A stretch of 58,101 bases of DNA from an uncultured Ruminiclostridium sp. GTDB lineage: Bacteria > Bacillota > Clostridia > Oscillospirales > Ruminococcaceae. Shown here one piece after another: positions 51,052 to 58,101 of this stretch; position 1 is the first letter of the stretch, and each line of letters begins with the position of its first letter. Under the pieces are notes generated by a model. It was not told the origin of the DNA, ran no database searches, and saw only the letters and a list, made by a program, of their open reading frames with translations. A program made the translations under genes and the position numbers. The stretch spans positions 1 to 58,101 of the forward strand of contig CAJUQV010000022.1 of NCBI GenBank assembly GCA_910588335.1, read 5' to 3'.

Positions 51052-52182
51052 TTAAGCTTTTTGCGCAAGTCTTTCGGAATACTCCTCTCTGAACTCCTCG
51101 AAGGTGCCCAAATCGAGATTTTCTCTGATTTTCTCAAGAAGCGTATTATAAAAATAAAGATTGTGCTGCACCGCAAGTCTCCCCGCAAGCTGTTCGCCGC
51201 ACTTGAACAGATGTCTTATATACGACCGCGAAAAATTTCGGCAGGTGGGGCAGTCGCAATGTTCGTCAAGCGGCTTGTCATCAAGGGTATAGCAGCTATT
51301 GTTCATATGTGTTATGCCGTTCCATGTGAAAACCGTGGCGTGTCTCGCATTGCGGCTGGGCATTACGCAGTCGAACATATCTATTCCCCTTGCCACCGCT
51401 TCGATTATATTTGAGGGAGTCCCCACCCCCATAAGGTATCGGGGCTTGTTTACGGGCATATGCTCGGTAAGTATATCCAGAATATGGTACATAACCTCCG
51501 TAGGCTCGCCCACCGCCAGCCCGCCTACCGCGTAGCCGTCCATATCAAGCTCGGATATATCCTTCATATGCTGTATTCTCAAATCGTCATAAGTGCCGCC
51601 CTGATTTATTCCGAAAAGCAGCTGCTCCCTGTTAATGGTTTCCTCCAGCGAATTAAGCCTTTCCATTTCAACCTTGCATCTTTGGAGCCAGCGGGTTGTG
51701 CGGTTTATGGAATTTATCACGTATTCGCGGGGAGAGGGATTTTCTATGCACTCATCAAAGGCCATTGCTATGGTGGAAGCCAGATGAGACTGTATCCTCA
51801 TACTTTCCTCCGGCCCCATAAATATTTTGCGTCCGTCGATATGGCTGTTGAAGTACACGCCCTCCTCTTTGATTTTACGCAGCTTGGACAGAGAAAATAC
51901 CTGAAATCCTCCGCTGTCGGTAAGAATTGGCCTGTGCCAATTCATAAATTTGTGCAGCCCGCCCATTTTATATATCACTTCGTCGGTGGGTCTGAGATGG
52001 AGATGATAGGTATTACAAAGCTCCACCTGACATTTCAGCTTCGCCAGTTCGGGGGAGGAAATCCCTCCTTTTATTGCGGCGGAGGTGCCCACGTTCATAA
52101 AAAATGGACTTTGTATCACCCCGTGTGTCGTTGTAAACTCGCCCCTGCGAGCTTTATTTTCGGTTTTTATTAGCTTAAACAT
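51052..52182 (-). CDS. tgt: tRNA-guanine transglycosylase
   Basis: A 376-residue enzyme that swaps the wobble guanine of certain tRNAs for the queuosine precursor. Motifs: LTDSGGFQVFSL with the catalytic Asp, AFDECIENPS, GLAVGEP, the second Asp in GIDMFDCVMPSRNARH, and the zinc ligands in CDCPTCRNFS with a later His. The first 20 residues of the open frame to 52242 are not family-like; the ATG at 52182, with AAAGGAA upstream, is the start. No queA or queuosine transporter gene is adjacent. Confidence 0.95.
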   Translation of the reverse strand: MFKLIKTENKARRGEFTTTHGVIQSPFFMNVGTSAAIKGGISSPELAKLKCQVELCNTYHLHLRPTDEVIYKMGGLHKFMNWHRPILTDSGGFQVFSLSKLRKIKEEGVYFNSHIDGRKIFMGPEESMRIQSHLASTIAMAFDECIENPSPREYVINSINRTTRWLQRCKVEMERLNSLEETINREQLLFGINQGGTYDDLRIQHMKDISELDMDGYAVGGLAVGEPTEVMYHILDILTEHMPVNKPRYLMGVGTPSNIIEAVARGIDMFDCVMPSRNARHATVFTWNGITHMNNSCYTLDDKPLDEHCDCPTCRNFSRSYIRHLFKCGEQLAGRLAVQHNLYFYNTLLEKIRENLDLGTFEEFREEYSERLAQKA

Positions 52183-52496
52183 TTTAAGACCATTCCTTTT
52201 AATTATTTTATACGGTATCGTCAAAGCGGCTTTTTGGCACAAATCATACTTGTTTGTTTTCGGTTATCCCGAAAAAGTAATCATCGGTCTCTCCAAATAC
52301 CGCAAAACTTTCACCATCGTTCACCGACAAAAACGCGTTTAACCAGAGCTTTCTTGCCATTCTCCGCAGATTTTCCCCCGGTAAGGCCTTTTTCTACAGT
52401 CTGATCAATCATCACATATAAAAAATGTATCTTCAGTATTCTGCCAATCGGGACGGTTTTCTATGTTCGCGTGTATAAATATGTAATCTTCTAATT
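52183..52496 (-). other. 314-base gap with short unassigned frames
   Basis: On the minus strand a GTG at 52500 overlaps the PAS gene stop (GTGA) and opens a 31-codon frame to 52405, with the believable peptide VKLEDYIFIHANIENRPDWQ and on. Further short frames follow (one begins MIDQTVEKGLTGGKSAENGK, another MARKLWLNAFLSVNDGESF). Together they look like a broken gene, but I cannot assign it. The piece YIFIHANI is reminiscent of calcineurin-like phosphatases; this is weak. Confidence 0.3.
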
Positions 52497-52871
52497 TCAC
52501 TTAAAAGAGTACAGCTCCATTGTTTCTCTGTTTCTGTACTCATGCTTTTCGTAATATCCTATAAGCTCTCCATTTTCGCTGCGTAAAGCAACCATATAAA
52601 CGTCCTTGTTTTCCTTTTGGTTATGAAAAGTGTATATTATGTTATTATCCTTGCTTTCCTTAAACCAATTAACGACTTTTTCTATTGTTTGAACGGATTT
52701 TTCGCCGTGGCAGTCCAGCAGGCTTTTACCCGTAAGTTCTATTCCTCCGCGATTTGCATACCTTTCCGAAGCGGCTTTGTTCATATACACTATAATGTGA
52801 TTCAGATCGCAGATAACGACCGCGCTTCTGTCCATGTCTATTATGCTTTTAAAAAACTGCAAAAGTTCCAT
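52497..52871 (-). CDS. Single PAS-domain protein
   Basis: A 124-residue protein made of one PAS domain: SAVVICDLNHIIVYMNKAAS, GGIELTGKSLLDCH, and later beta strands VYMVALRSENGELIGYYE. No output domain is fused, so it would act by binding a partner or a small ligand. It starts 4 bases after the NUDIX gene in the same direction, so the two are co-transcribed. Confidence 0.8.
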   Translation of the reverse strand: MELLQFFKSIIDMDRSAVVICDLNHIIVYMNKAASERYANRGGIELTGKSLLDCHGEKSVQTIEKVVNWFKESKDNNIIYTFHNQKENKDVYMVALRSENGELIGYYEKHEYRNRETMELYSFK

Positions 52872-52875
52872 ATCG

Positions 52876-53373
52876 TTAAAGGTTCCCTCCTTTTTTAAAA
52901 TTGTCCTCTATACTCACAATATGAGTTATTCCGGTCGGAATACATAACGCCTTTTCGCGCAGCCAAACAGGATATATCTCCTTACCGTTGCACCATTTAT
53001 TATCCGCAAGATCGATCCAGCGCAATTCGGCATCGTCTCCATCGCACTTTACGGCGGAAAAATCTATTTCTTCAAAATCAAAGGGCTTTACAAGCCAGTA
53101 AAAGGCAAGCTCGTGAAAATCGGTACCGTCCGCATTAAAAAAGCCCTCCTGCACGAACGCCAATCGGTCAAGCTCCGCTTTTATACCCGTTTCCTCAAAA
53201 ATCTCTCTGAGCATTGTCTGCTCTGAGGTTTCACCAAAATGAGCTCTGCCGCCGACGGTGTAATATTGATCTCTGCGATTATCGTGTGCCATAAGAGCTT
53301 TTGTCCCGTTAAGTATTATTGCGCCGACACGGTAGTTGAATACGCCTTCCGAGGTTTTAAAAGTGGTATCCAT
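52876..53373 (-). CDS. NUDIX hydrolase
   Basis: A 165-residue hydrolase with an intact Nudix box, GGRAHFGETSEQTMLREIFE then ETGI, fitting GX5EX7REUXEEXGU. It cleaves nucleoside diphosphates linked to another group; the substrate is not set by the sequence. The open frame extends to 53430, but GGAGGAG precedes the ATG at 53373. The 318 bases upstream to the MITE hold no gene, only two hairpins. Confidence 0.88.
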   Translation of the reverse strand: MDTTFKTSEGVFNYRVGAIILNGTKALMAHDNRRDQYYTVGGRAHFGETSEQTMLREIFEETGIKAELDRLAFVQEGFFNADGTDFHELAFYWLVKPFDFEEIDFSAVKCDGDDAELRWIDLADNKWCNGKEIYPVWLREKALCIPTGITHIVSIEDNFKKGGNL

Positions 53374-53427
53374 TTTTCTCCTCCTACAGTAAAATTGTTC
53401 CGCGATTGTAAATCGGCATTTAAGATG

Positions 53428-53464
53428 CAATCTTTAATCAAGTCTACGACTTGATTAAAGATTG
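53428..53464. repeat. Perfect 17-bp palindrome with AATCTTTAATCAAG arms
   Basis: CAATCTTTAATCAAGTC and its exact complement around a 3-base centre, followed by GTATAA. Half copies of the same arm occur at about 10753 and 55477. Confidence 0.85.
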
Positions 53465-53628
53465 GTATAAAACGGATTTCAAAAACTGTATACAATAAAA
53501 TTATACCATAATACCGACGCATTGTCTACCGCTTTTTCAAAAAAATGCTGTCATATCGACGAGCCTTTTCCTTGATTCTTTTCTTTTTTTACCTGCGTAT
53601 TACGGCAATACCTTATTTTGAGAGAATA

Positions 53629-53670
53629 AATCAACGGGACATTATCGGAATTGATAATGTCCCGTTGATT
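53629..53670. terminator. Perfect 18-bp hairpin beyond the carboxypeptidase gene
   Basis: AATCAACGGGACATTATC and its exact complement with a 6-base loop. It is probably the terminator of the gene ending at 53868, now separated from it by the 180-bp MITE. The T-run on the minus strand is short (TTTATT). Confidence 0.6.
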
Positions 53671-53691
53671 TCTCAAATCTCTAACCGTTTT

Positions 53692-53871
53692 TTAAGGCAA
53701 CACCGCACAATGATTGTGTGTGGATTGCGCCGTCAGATTTTTCGTCAGCTTGTATAAATCCGACGCAGGAATACTGGCGTATTTCAAGGAGGATTTGTGC
53801 AAGCTGACGGAAAATATGCAAGCAAGCCACACGCAAAGCCGTCAGGCGGTCATTGCGCGGTGTTGCCTTAA
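53692..53871 (-). mobile_element. MITE copy 3 (180 bp)
   Basis: TTAAGGCAACACCGC at one end and GCGGTGTTGCCTTAA at the other; the reverse complement aligns with 531-710. Two internal CTGACGGC copies (on the minus strand) mark the points between which copy 2 lost its middle. The right-hand TTAA supplies the stop codon of the carboxypeptidase gene. Confidence 0.88.
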
Positions 53872-54710
53872 GTGTTTTCATGATACAATTTAAGCGTAAG
53901 CCTGTATCTCTCGTTGTCCGTAAAACAACCCATTACTATGGAAATATAGGTTTTTTCGTTTTTCCTAAAAGCGGCTATAAGACAGTTTCCGGCGTTAAGG
54001 GTGGTTCCCGTTTTGATTCCCACCGCATTTTCGGAGTAATAGCGGCTGTCCGGGTCAAGAAGCTTGTTTGAATTTGTCCACGTGATATTTTCTCCCGTCT
54101 CAAACACAACGTATTTTTCGTGCTCAGCCATTATCTCTCTGAGAACCGGAAAAGTCAGGGCGTATTCCGAAAGCTTAATAAGATCGGAAAGAGTGGTGTA
54201 CTGATCCGGACTGTCGCTGCCGTCGGGATTGGTAAAATTACTGTCGCACATTCCGACGGTTTGGGCAAGCTTGTTCATCAGATCCGTAAAATATTTTACG
54301 CATTCGGCGTCGCTTGCGGATAATCCGGTTATCTCCCGTACCGTATTCACCGCCACGGTATATGCTGCGTCGTTGCCGGACGCCATTAACATTCCCGCCA
54401 GAAGGTCGCGCAGCTTAAGAGAATGACCTTTCAGAATAAGACACAGACTTGAATGAGCGGGTACAAGCTCTCGCTCCGAGCCTACGGTAAATACCGTATC
54501 CGGATCTATGTAATTCAGAGCGGTGCAGGCGGTTAACAGTTTAGTAAGGCTTGCGGGGGCAACACGGACATTTGAGTTTTTCGCGTCAAGCATAACGCCA
54601 TCCTCAGCGCAATAAAAGGCATGGGCTTTAACGGGCGCGTTTATTGCCGCCAAAGCTGTACCGACAGCGAGAAAACCAATCAGACACAGAAAAAACAATG
54701 TTTTTTTCAT
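53868..54710 (-). CDS. D-alanyl-D-alanine carboxypeptidase (S11 family)
   Basis: A 280-residue exported penicillin-binding protein. A signal peptide (about 1-22, basic start then a hydrophobic stretch to ALAA) leads to the active-site motifs: SLTK (about 54-57), SGN (about 111-113) and KTG (about 234-236). It trims the last D-Ala from peptidoglycan stem peptides. It is shorter than DacA/DacF types and lacks their C-terminal domain and membrane anchor. The TAA stop lies in the TTAA end of a MITE, so the original C-terminus may have been longer. Confidence 0.88.
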   Translation of the reverse strand: MKKTLFFLCLIGFLAVGTALAAINAPVKAHAFYCAEDGVMLDAKNSNVRVAPASLTKLLTACTALNYIDPDTVFTVGSERELVPAHSSLCLILKGHSLKLRDLLAGMLMASGNDAAYTVAVNTVREITGLSASDAECVKYFTDLMNKLAQTVGMCDSNFTNPDGSDSPDQYTTLSDLIKLSEYALTFPVLREIMAEHEKYVVFETGENITWTNSNKLLDPDSRYYSENAVGIKTGTTLNAGNCLIAAFRKNEKTYISIVMGCFTDNERYRLTLKLYHENT

Positions 54711-54793
54711 AAATTCTTCCTCTCGGTGTTACAACTTTCATGTATCAATTTGTCAGATAAAAACGTAAAAAGTAAAAAATTTTCTGATAAATG

Positions 54794-54822
54794 TTGACAA
54801 ATTGCTGTTTATATGTTATACC
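54794..54822 (+). promoter_or_regulatory. Promoter of the exonuclease gene
   Basis: Perfect TTGACA (54794-54799), 17 bases, TATACC (54817-54822), about 80 bases before the start codon. Confidence 0.65.
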
Positions 54823-54902
54823 AATATTTACAGACTGTCAATATAAAAAATATAAATGTAAGGTTTTCGCAAGAAAATCGTAAGAATCCGGAGGAAAAAT
54901 TT

Positions 54903-55463
54903 ATGGGAACGATCGCCGTTATCGATACGGAAACCACATGGAAAGACGAAGTAATGTCCATAGGAATAGTTACGACAGACGACAAGGATTTTTTACCCGC
55001 TGAAAAAAGGTATTATGTGCTTACTCCCTTTAAAAATCACGGCGGAATGTATTCAAACGTGCTTTATGCCGACGAAATCGTACCGGATATTGAGGGATCA
55101 AGACAAAGTGTTATGAATGATCTGATAAACTTTCTTGTCTCCCGCAACATATCGGATATTTTCGCCTATAATGCCGTTTTTGACTTCCACCACCTGCCCG
55201 AATTGCGCGGATTTTTCTGGTATGACATTATGAAATTGGCTGCATACCGTCAGTTTAATAAAAAAATTCCCGTTTCCGCCGACACCTATTCCACCGGCAG
55301 ACTTAAAAGAGGATACGGAGTAGAAGAGATATACAGAATGCTGAGCGGTAACCGCTATTACCGAGAAATACATAATGCGCTTACCGACGCGGCTGATGAG
55401 TTGGATATAATGAGAATGCTCGGAATTGAAATCGGACGTTATACGGCGGCAAAAATTACATAG
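54903..55463 (+). CDS. DnaQ-like 3'-5' exonuclease
   Basis: A 186-residue DEDD exonuclease: Exo I VIDTETTWKDE (6-16), Exo II AYNAVFDFHHLPEL and Exo III HNALTDAADEL (DEDDh). The open frame reaches back to 54813, but GGAGG lies 8 bases before the ATG at 54903 and the motif normally starts near the N-terminus, so 54903 is the start. It is a single gene, not fused to a polymerase or helicase, so its role in repair or RNA trimming is open. Confidence 0.85.
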   Translation: MGTIAVIDTETTWKDEVMSIGIVTTDDKDFLPAEKRYYVLTPFKNHGGMYSNVLYADEIVPDIEGSRQSVMNDLINFLVSRNISDIFAYNAVFDFHHLPELRGFFWYDIMKLAAYRQFNKKIPVSADTYSTGRLKRGYGVEEIYRMLSGNRYYREIHNALTDAADELDIMRMLGIEIGRYTAAKIT

Positions 55464-55539
55464 CAATACAGGCTCTAATCTTTAATCAAGGTATAGACAA
55501 ATAATACTGATGATTAAAAAAACTTATCAAAAATAAAAA

Positions 55540-55584
55540 AACTCTGTCCGAACATTTGCAAAAAACTTATGTTAGGACAGAGTT
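55540..55584 (-). terminator. Terminator of the GH3 gene
   Basis: Stem AACTCTGTCCGAACAT / ATGTTAGGACAGAGTT (one mismatch), followed on the minus strand by TTTTTTATTTTT. It may also end the exonuclease transcript on the plus strand. Confidence 0.85.
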
Positions 55585-55592
55585 TTATAATT

Positions 55593-57668
55593 TTACAACA
55601 TTATTTCGGTAGATACGCACTTGGTGCCGCAAATTTTTTCGCTCAGAACATCGGGCTGATGCGTTCCCGCGTAAAGAGTGAAGCTTTTTCCGAATATGGC
55701 GCGTTTTCCTTCATTGTCAACGGAGGTGAAAGCTTTTTCGGGAATCGGTATTTCAACCTGTTTTTCCTCGCCTGCCCTAAGAGAAAGCCTTTTGAATCCG
55801 CAAAGACTGTGATTGGGCACCGCGTTTTCGCCGTGATCCTTGATATAAAGCTGAACTACCTCCTCCGTATCGCGGTTTCCGATATTTTTGACCTGAACCT
55901 TTGCAATGTTTTCCGAATACCGGAGATTTTCACATATAACCTTTGAGTAAGTCAAACCACAACCAAAGGGGTAAAGCACGTTATTTTCGGCATAGCGATA
56001 AGTTCTGTTTTTCATGGAATAATCGGTGAATAAGGGGAGCTTTTCAGCACTCTCGTAAAATGTCAACGGCAGCTTTCCGCTGGGCGATACATCTCCGAAA
56101 AGGATGCGAGCCAACGCCTTTCCACCCTCAGAACCGGGATACCATGCGTGAATAACAGCGTCGGGCTGCGCTTCAATATTTATTGAGCTTCCCGCCGCAC
56201 ATACTACAATTACGGGCTTTCCTGTTTTCATTACTTCGCGAAGCAGTATGCGCTGGCTTTCGGGGAGTCTCAGGTCGCGCTTGTCGCCCGAAGAAAACTC
56301 GTTGCCCGTGTCGCCTTCTTCACCCTCAAGAGTTGAGTCCAGCCCCAGGCAAAGTATTGAAATATCAGAACATTCGGCGGCAATTACAGCTTCCGAAACG
56401 CGGTCGTTAGCCATAGCCAGTCCCGACAGCCTGTCCTTATATAAATGACAGCCCTCGGCGTAAATAACGCGTCCCGAAAATCTGTCCTGAATTCCTTCCA
56501 AAAAGGTTACATACCTGTCGGCGGTGCCGTTATAATTGCCTTCAAGGCATATGCGGCTGTTGCTGTTGGGGCCTATTACGGCTACGGTTTTTATTTTGTT
56601 TTCGTCCAATGGGAGAATTCCGTTATTTTTCAGGAGCACCATCGAACGTTCCGCACATTCCAGAGTGAATTTCTTATGCTCGGCGCAGGATACAACGGAA
56701 TAGGGAATGTTGTCAAACTCGGTGTGGCTGTCAAACATTCCCAGACGTATTCTGGTGCGCATTGCCGCAATACATGACCTGCGTATATCTTCTTTGTCAA
56801 TTAGTCCTTGTTCCAACGCAAGAAGAAGATTTGTGTAAGTGCAGCCGCAGTTTACATTACAGCCGTTTTTTATTGCAAGAGCGGCGGATTCGGGAGGAGA
56901 TTTTGTGATCTTGTGATGATCGTGAAAATCCTTTACCGCCCAGCAGTCGGAAACGAAATAACCGTCAAAACCCCAGCCGCGAAGCTTCTCCATAAGGAAA
57001 GGAGAAGCGCAGGAAGGCTCGCCGTTTACGGCGTTATAGGCGCCCATTACGCCCTCCGCTCCAACTTTTACAAGCTCCTCGAAGGCCGGAAGATAGGTTT
57101 CCTCCAAATCCTTGGAGTTTACAACCGAATTAAAACCGTGACGGATATCCTCCGGTCCGCTGTGAACGGCAAAATGCTTTGCGCAGGCGGCAGTTCTCAA
57201 AGTCTTTCCGCTTCCTTGAAGCCCTCGCACAAAGGCCTTTCCGCATTCGGCGGTAAGAAACGGATCTTCGCCGTAGGTTTCGTGTCCTCTTCCCCAACGG
57301 GGATCTCGGAAAATATTTATATTGGGTGACCAGATAGTCAGTCCCTTATAAATATCGCGGTCACCGTGTGCGGTATACTGATTATACTTAGCGCGGGCTT
57401 CCATAGACACGATTTCACCGGCCTTGTACATAAGATCGGCGTCAAACATTGCCGCGAGACCTATTGCCTGTGGGAGCATAGTTGCGGTTCCCGCACGCGC
57501 AAGACCATGCAAACCCTCGTTCCACCAGTTGTAAGCGGGTATGCCTAAACGTTCTATTGCGGGTGAGTCGTATCTGAGACAGCTCGCCTGCTCCTCCACC
57601 GTCATGGCATCGGTAAGGGCTTCCGCTCTTTCCTGTGGTGATAAGCTTTCGTTTAAATATTTTTCCAT
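55593..57668 (-). CDS. GH3 glycosidase (beta-xylosidase/beta-glucosidase type)
   Basis: A 691-residue intracellular GH3 enzyme; no signal peptide. The N-terminal barrel has LGIPAYNWWNEGLHGLARAG, SPNINIFRDPRWGRGHETYG and VMGAYNAVNGEPS, and the nucleophile aspartate in VSDCWAVKDF. The second sandwich domain contains GLDSTLEGEEGDTG with the likely acid/base region, and a C-terminal fibronectin-III-like domain ends the protein. These signatures are close to beta-xylosidases. It would release xylose or glucose from short oligosaccharides taken up by a fibre-degrading bacterium. No transporter or regulator is next to it in the window. Confidence 0.9.
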   Translation of the reverse strand: MEKYLNESLSPQERAEALTDAMTVEEQASCLRYDSPAIERLGIPAYNWWNEGLHGLARAGTATMLPQAIGLAAMFDADLMYKAGEIVSMEARAKYNQYTAHGDRDIYKGLTIWSPNINIFRDPRWGRGHETYGEDPFLTAECGKAFVRGLQGSGKTLRTAACAKHFAVHSGPEDIRHGFNSVVNSKDLEETYLPAFEELVKVGAEGVMGAYNAVNGEPSCASPFLMEKLRGWGFDGYFVSDCWAVKDFHDHHKITKSPPESAALAIKNGCNVNCGCTYTNLLLALEQGLIDKEDIRRSCIAAMRTRIRLGMFDSHTEFDNIPYSVVSCAEHKKFTLECAERSMVLLKNNGILPLDENKIKTVAVIGPNSNSRICLEGNYNGTADRYVTFLEGIQDRFSGRVIYAEGCHLYKDRLSGLAMANDRVSEAVIAAECSDISILCLGLDSTLEGEEGDTGNEFSSGDKRDLRLPESQRILLREVMKTGKPVIVVCAAGSSINIEAQPDAVIHAWYPGSEGGKALARILFGDVSPSGKLPLTFYESAEKLPLFTDYSMKNRTYRYAENNVLYPFGCGLTYSKVICENLRYSENIAKVQVKNIGNRDTEEVVQLYIKDHGENAVPNHSLCGFKRLSLRAGEEKQVEIPIPEKAFTSVDNEGKRAIFGKSFTLYAGTHQPDVLSEKICGTKCVSTEIML

Positions 57669-57956
57669 AATGCTGTTCCTTTCGATACCGAATGGGTTTA
57701 TACCGTCTTTAATTTTAGGATTGATTATAATATAAGTATATCATTTACGAACAATCAAGTCAATATAAAAATCTCTTTTCCGATGCTTCCTAATACTATG
57801 GCTTGTTTTAAAAATCGGAAACGCCGTCTTTTCGCCCCCAAACGATCATCTTATGCGTCAAAAAGCCTCGTCAAACGACGGTTTAACTGCGTTTTTTTCT
57901 TGAAGCTAACCATTTTTGGAGGAAAATCTGTCATTTCCTCTATTTTCAAACAAGCC
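57669..57956. other. Upstream region of the GH3 gene, otherwise empty
   Basis: Contains the GH3 promoter (57735-57763). From 57764 to 57956 no gene or named element is seen; a 62-codon frame at 57783-57971 has no ribosome site and a composition unlike a protein. Confidence 0.5.
57735..57763 (-). promoter_or_regulatory. Promoter of the GH3 gene
   Basis: Minus strand TTGACT (57758-57763), 17 bases, TATACT (57735-57740), about 70 bases before the ATG. No clear operator palindrome is seen around it. Confidence 0.7.
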
Positions 57957-58052
57957 CTAATTCCTCATTGAAAGTGTACACAAAATTTTTTCGCAAAAAC
58001 CTTATATAGAAGTTTTTGCTCGAATTTTTGTACACTTTCTAATGGGAATTAG
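57957..58052. repeat. Palindromic element E4 (96 bp)
   Basis: Imperfect long inverted repeat: CTAATTCCTCATTGAAAGTG on the left and its near complement ending GGGAATTAG on the right, with GTGTACA / TGTACAC inside. The centre (TTTTTGCTCGAATTTTTG) faintly recalls the core of elements E1-E3. It runs directly into the right-end repeat. Confidence 0.75.
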
Positions 58053-58101
58053 AGTGTGTTCACATAAAAATAGCGTCAAAAATCATAGCAAGCATAATCA
58101 C
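58052..58101. repeat. Right-end copy of the 50-bp repeat
   Basis: Exact reverse complement of bases 1-50. It begins GAGTGTGTTCACATA, the arm also seen at 40965. Confidence 0.9.

Noticed and set aside
1..58101. 58-kb transposon or integrative element bounded by 50-bp inverted repeats
   Set aside because: The interior holds a conserved housekeeping block (gmk, priA, def, fmt, rlmN, rsgA, tgt), no transposase, integrase or conjugation genes, and a related repeat occurs internally. A contig broken in repeats explains it.

Overview
The window looks like one contig of an anaerobic, fermentative Gram-positive bacterium of the Ruminococcaceae, closest in gene content to Ruminococcus albus. This is an inference from gene families, not a database match. 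It rests on a bifunctional adhE beside [FeFe]-hydrogenase genes of the HydA2/HydS kind, a tandem pair of type IV pilin genes, a GH3 xylosidase/glucosidase, a Firmicutes remA-gmk-priA-def-fmt-rsmB-rlmN-prpC-prkC-rsgA block, and AGGAGG ribosome sites with TTGACA-17-TATAAT promoters. No rRNA, tRNA, CRISPR array or prophage was seen. The first and last 50 bases are exact reverse complements of each other, so the contig probably breaks inside two copies of a dispersed repeat.

Layout. 1-1132 is a decayed strip with a MITE, a wrecked HTH regulator gene and its still intact promoter. 1133-10764 is a defence island: a SNF2-type helicase, an AT-rich protein with four near-identical 32-residue repeats and an SH3-like tail, a type III methyltransferase (mod) with a compositionally foreign centre, an antisense ParE/Phd toxin-antitoxin pair and a type III restriction subunit (res). 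10876-12193 holds a HAD phosphatase and thiN. 12581-17259 is a hydrogen-metabolism and sensing operon (2Fe-2S protein, HydS-like sensory hydrogenase with PAS, SpoIIE-type phosphatase, HydA2-like hydrogenase). It is followed by adhE with a small kinase-like gene (17396-20787). Rex-type redox operators lie upstream of both units. 21396-36231 is mixed: two ECF sigma/anti-sigma pairs, a PrsA-like foldase, two pilins, CorC, GtrA, DegV, a histidine-kinase-like protein without its histidine, an HD hydrolase, and a MarR-MATE operon under a 40-bp perfect palindrome. 36648-49342 is the conserved housekeeping block read leftwards from a promoter at 49435. 49507-57668 holds mntP with a divergent kinase, tgt, a PAS protein, a NUDIX hydrolase, a D-Ala-D-Ala carboxypeptidase, a DnaQ-like exonuclease and a GH3 glycosidase.

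Between the genes there are several families of small inverted-repeat elements: a 180-bp MITE with 15-bp TTAA-ended termini (three copies, one internally deleted), palindromic elements that share an inner core but carry different outer arms, and short ATACYAATC palindromes. The most distinctive signals are the extended type III island with its expandable repeat gene, the paired Rex sites joining hydrogenase and ethanol genes, and the MITEs whose TTAA ends form the stop codons of two genes.
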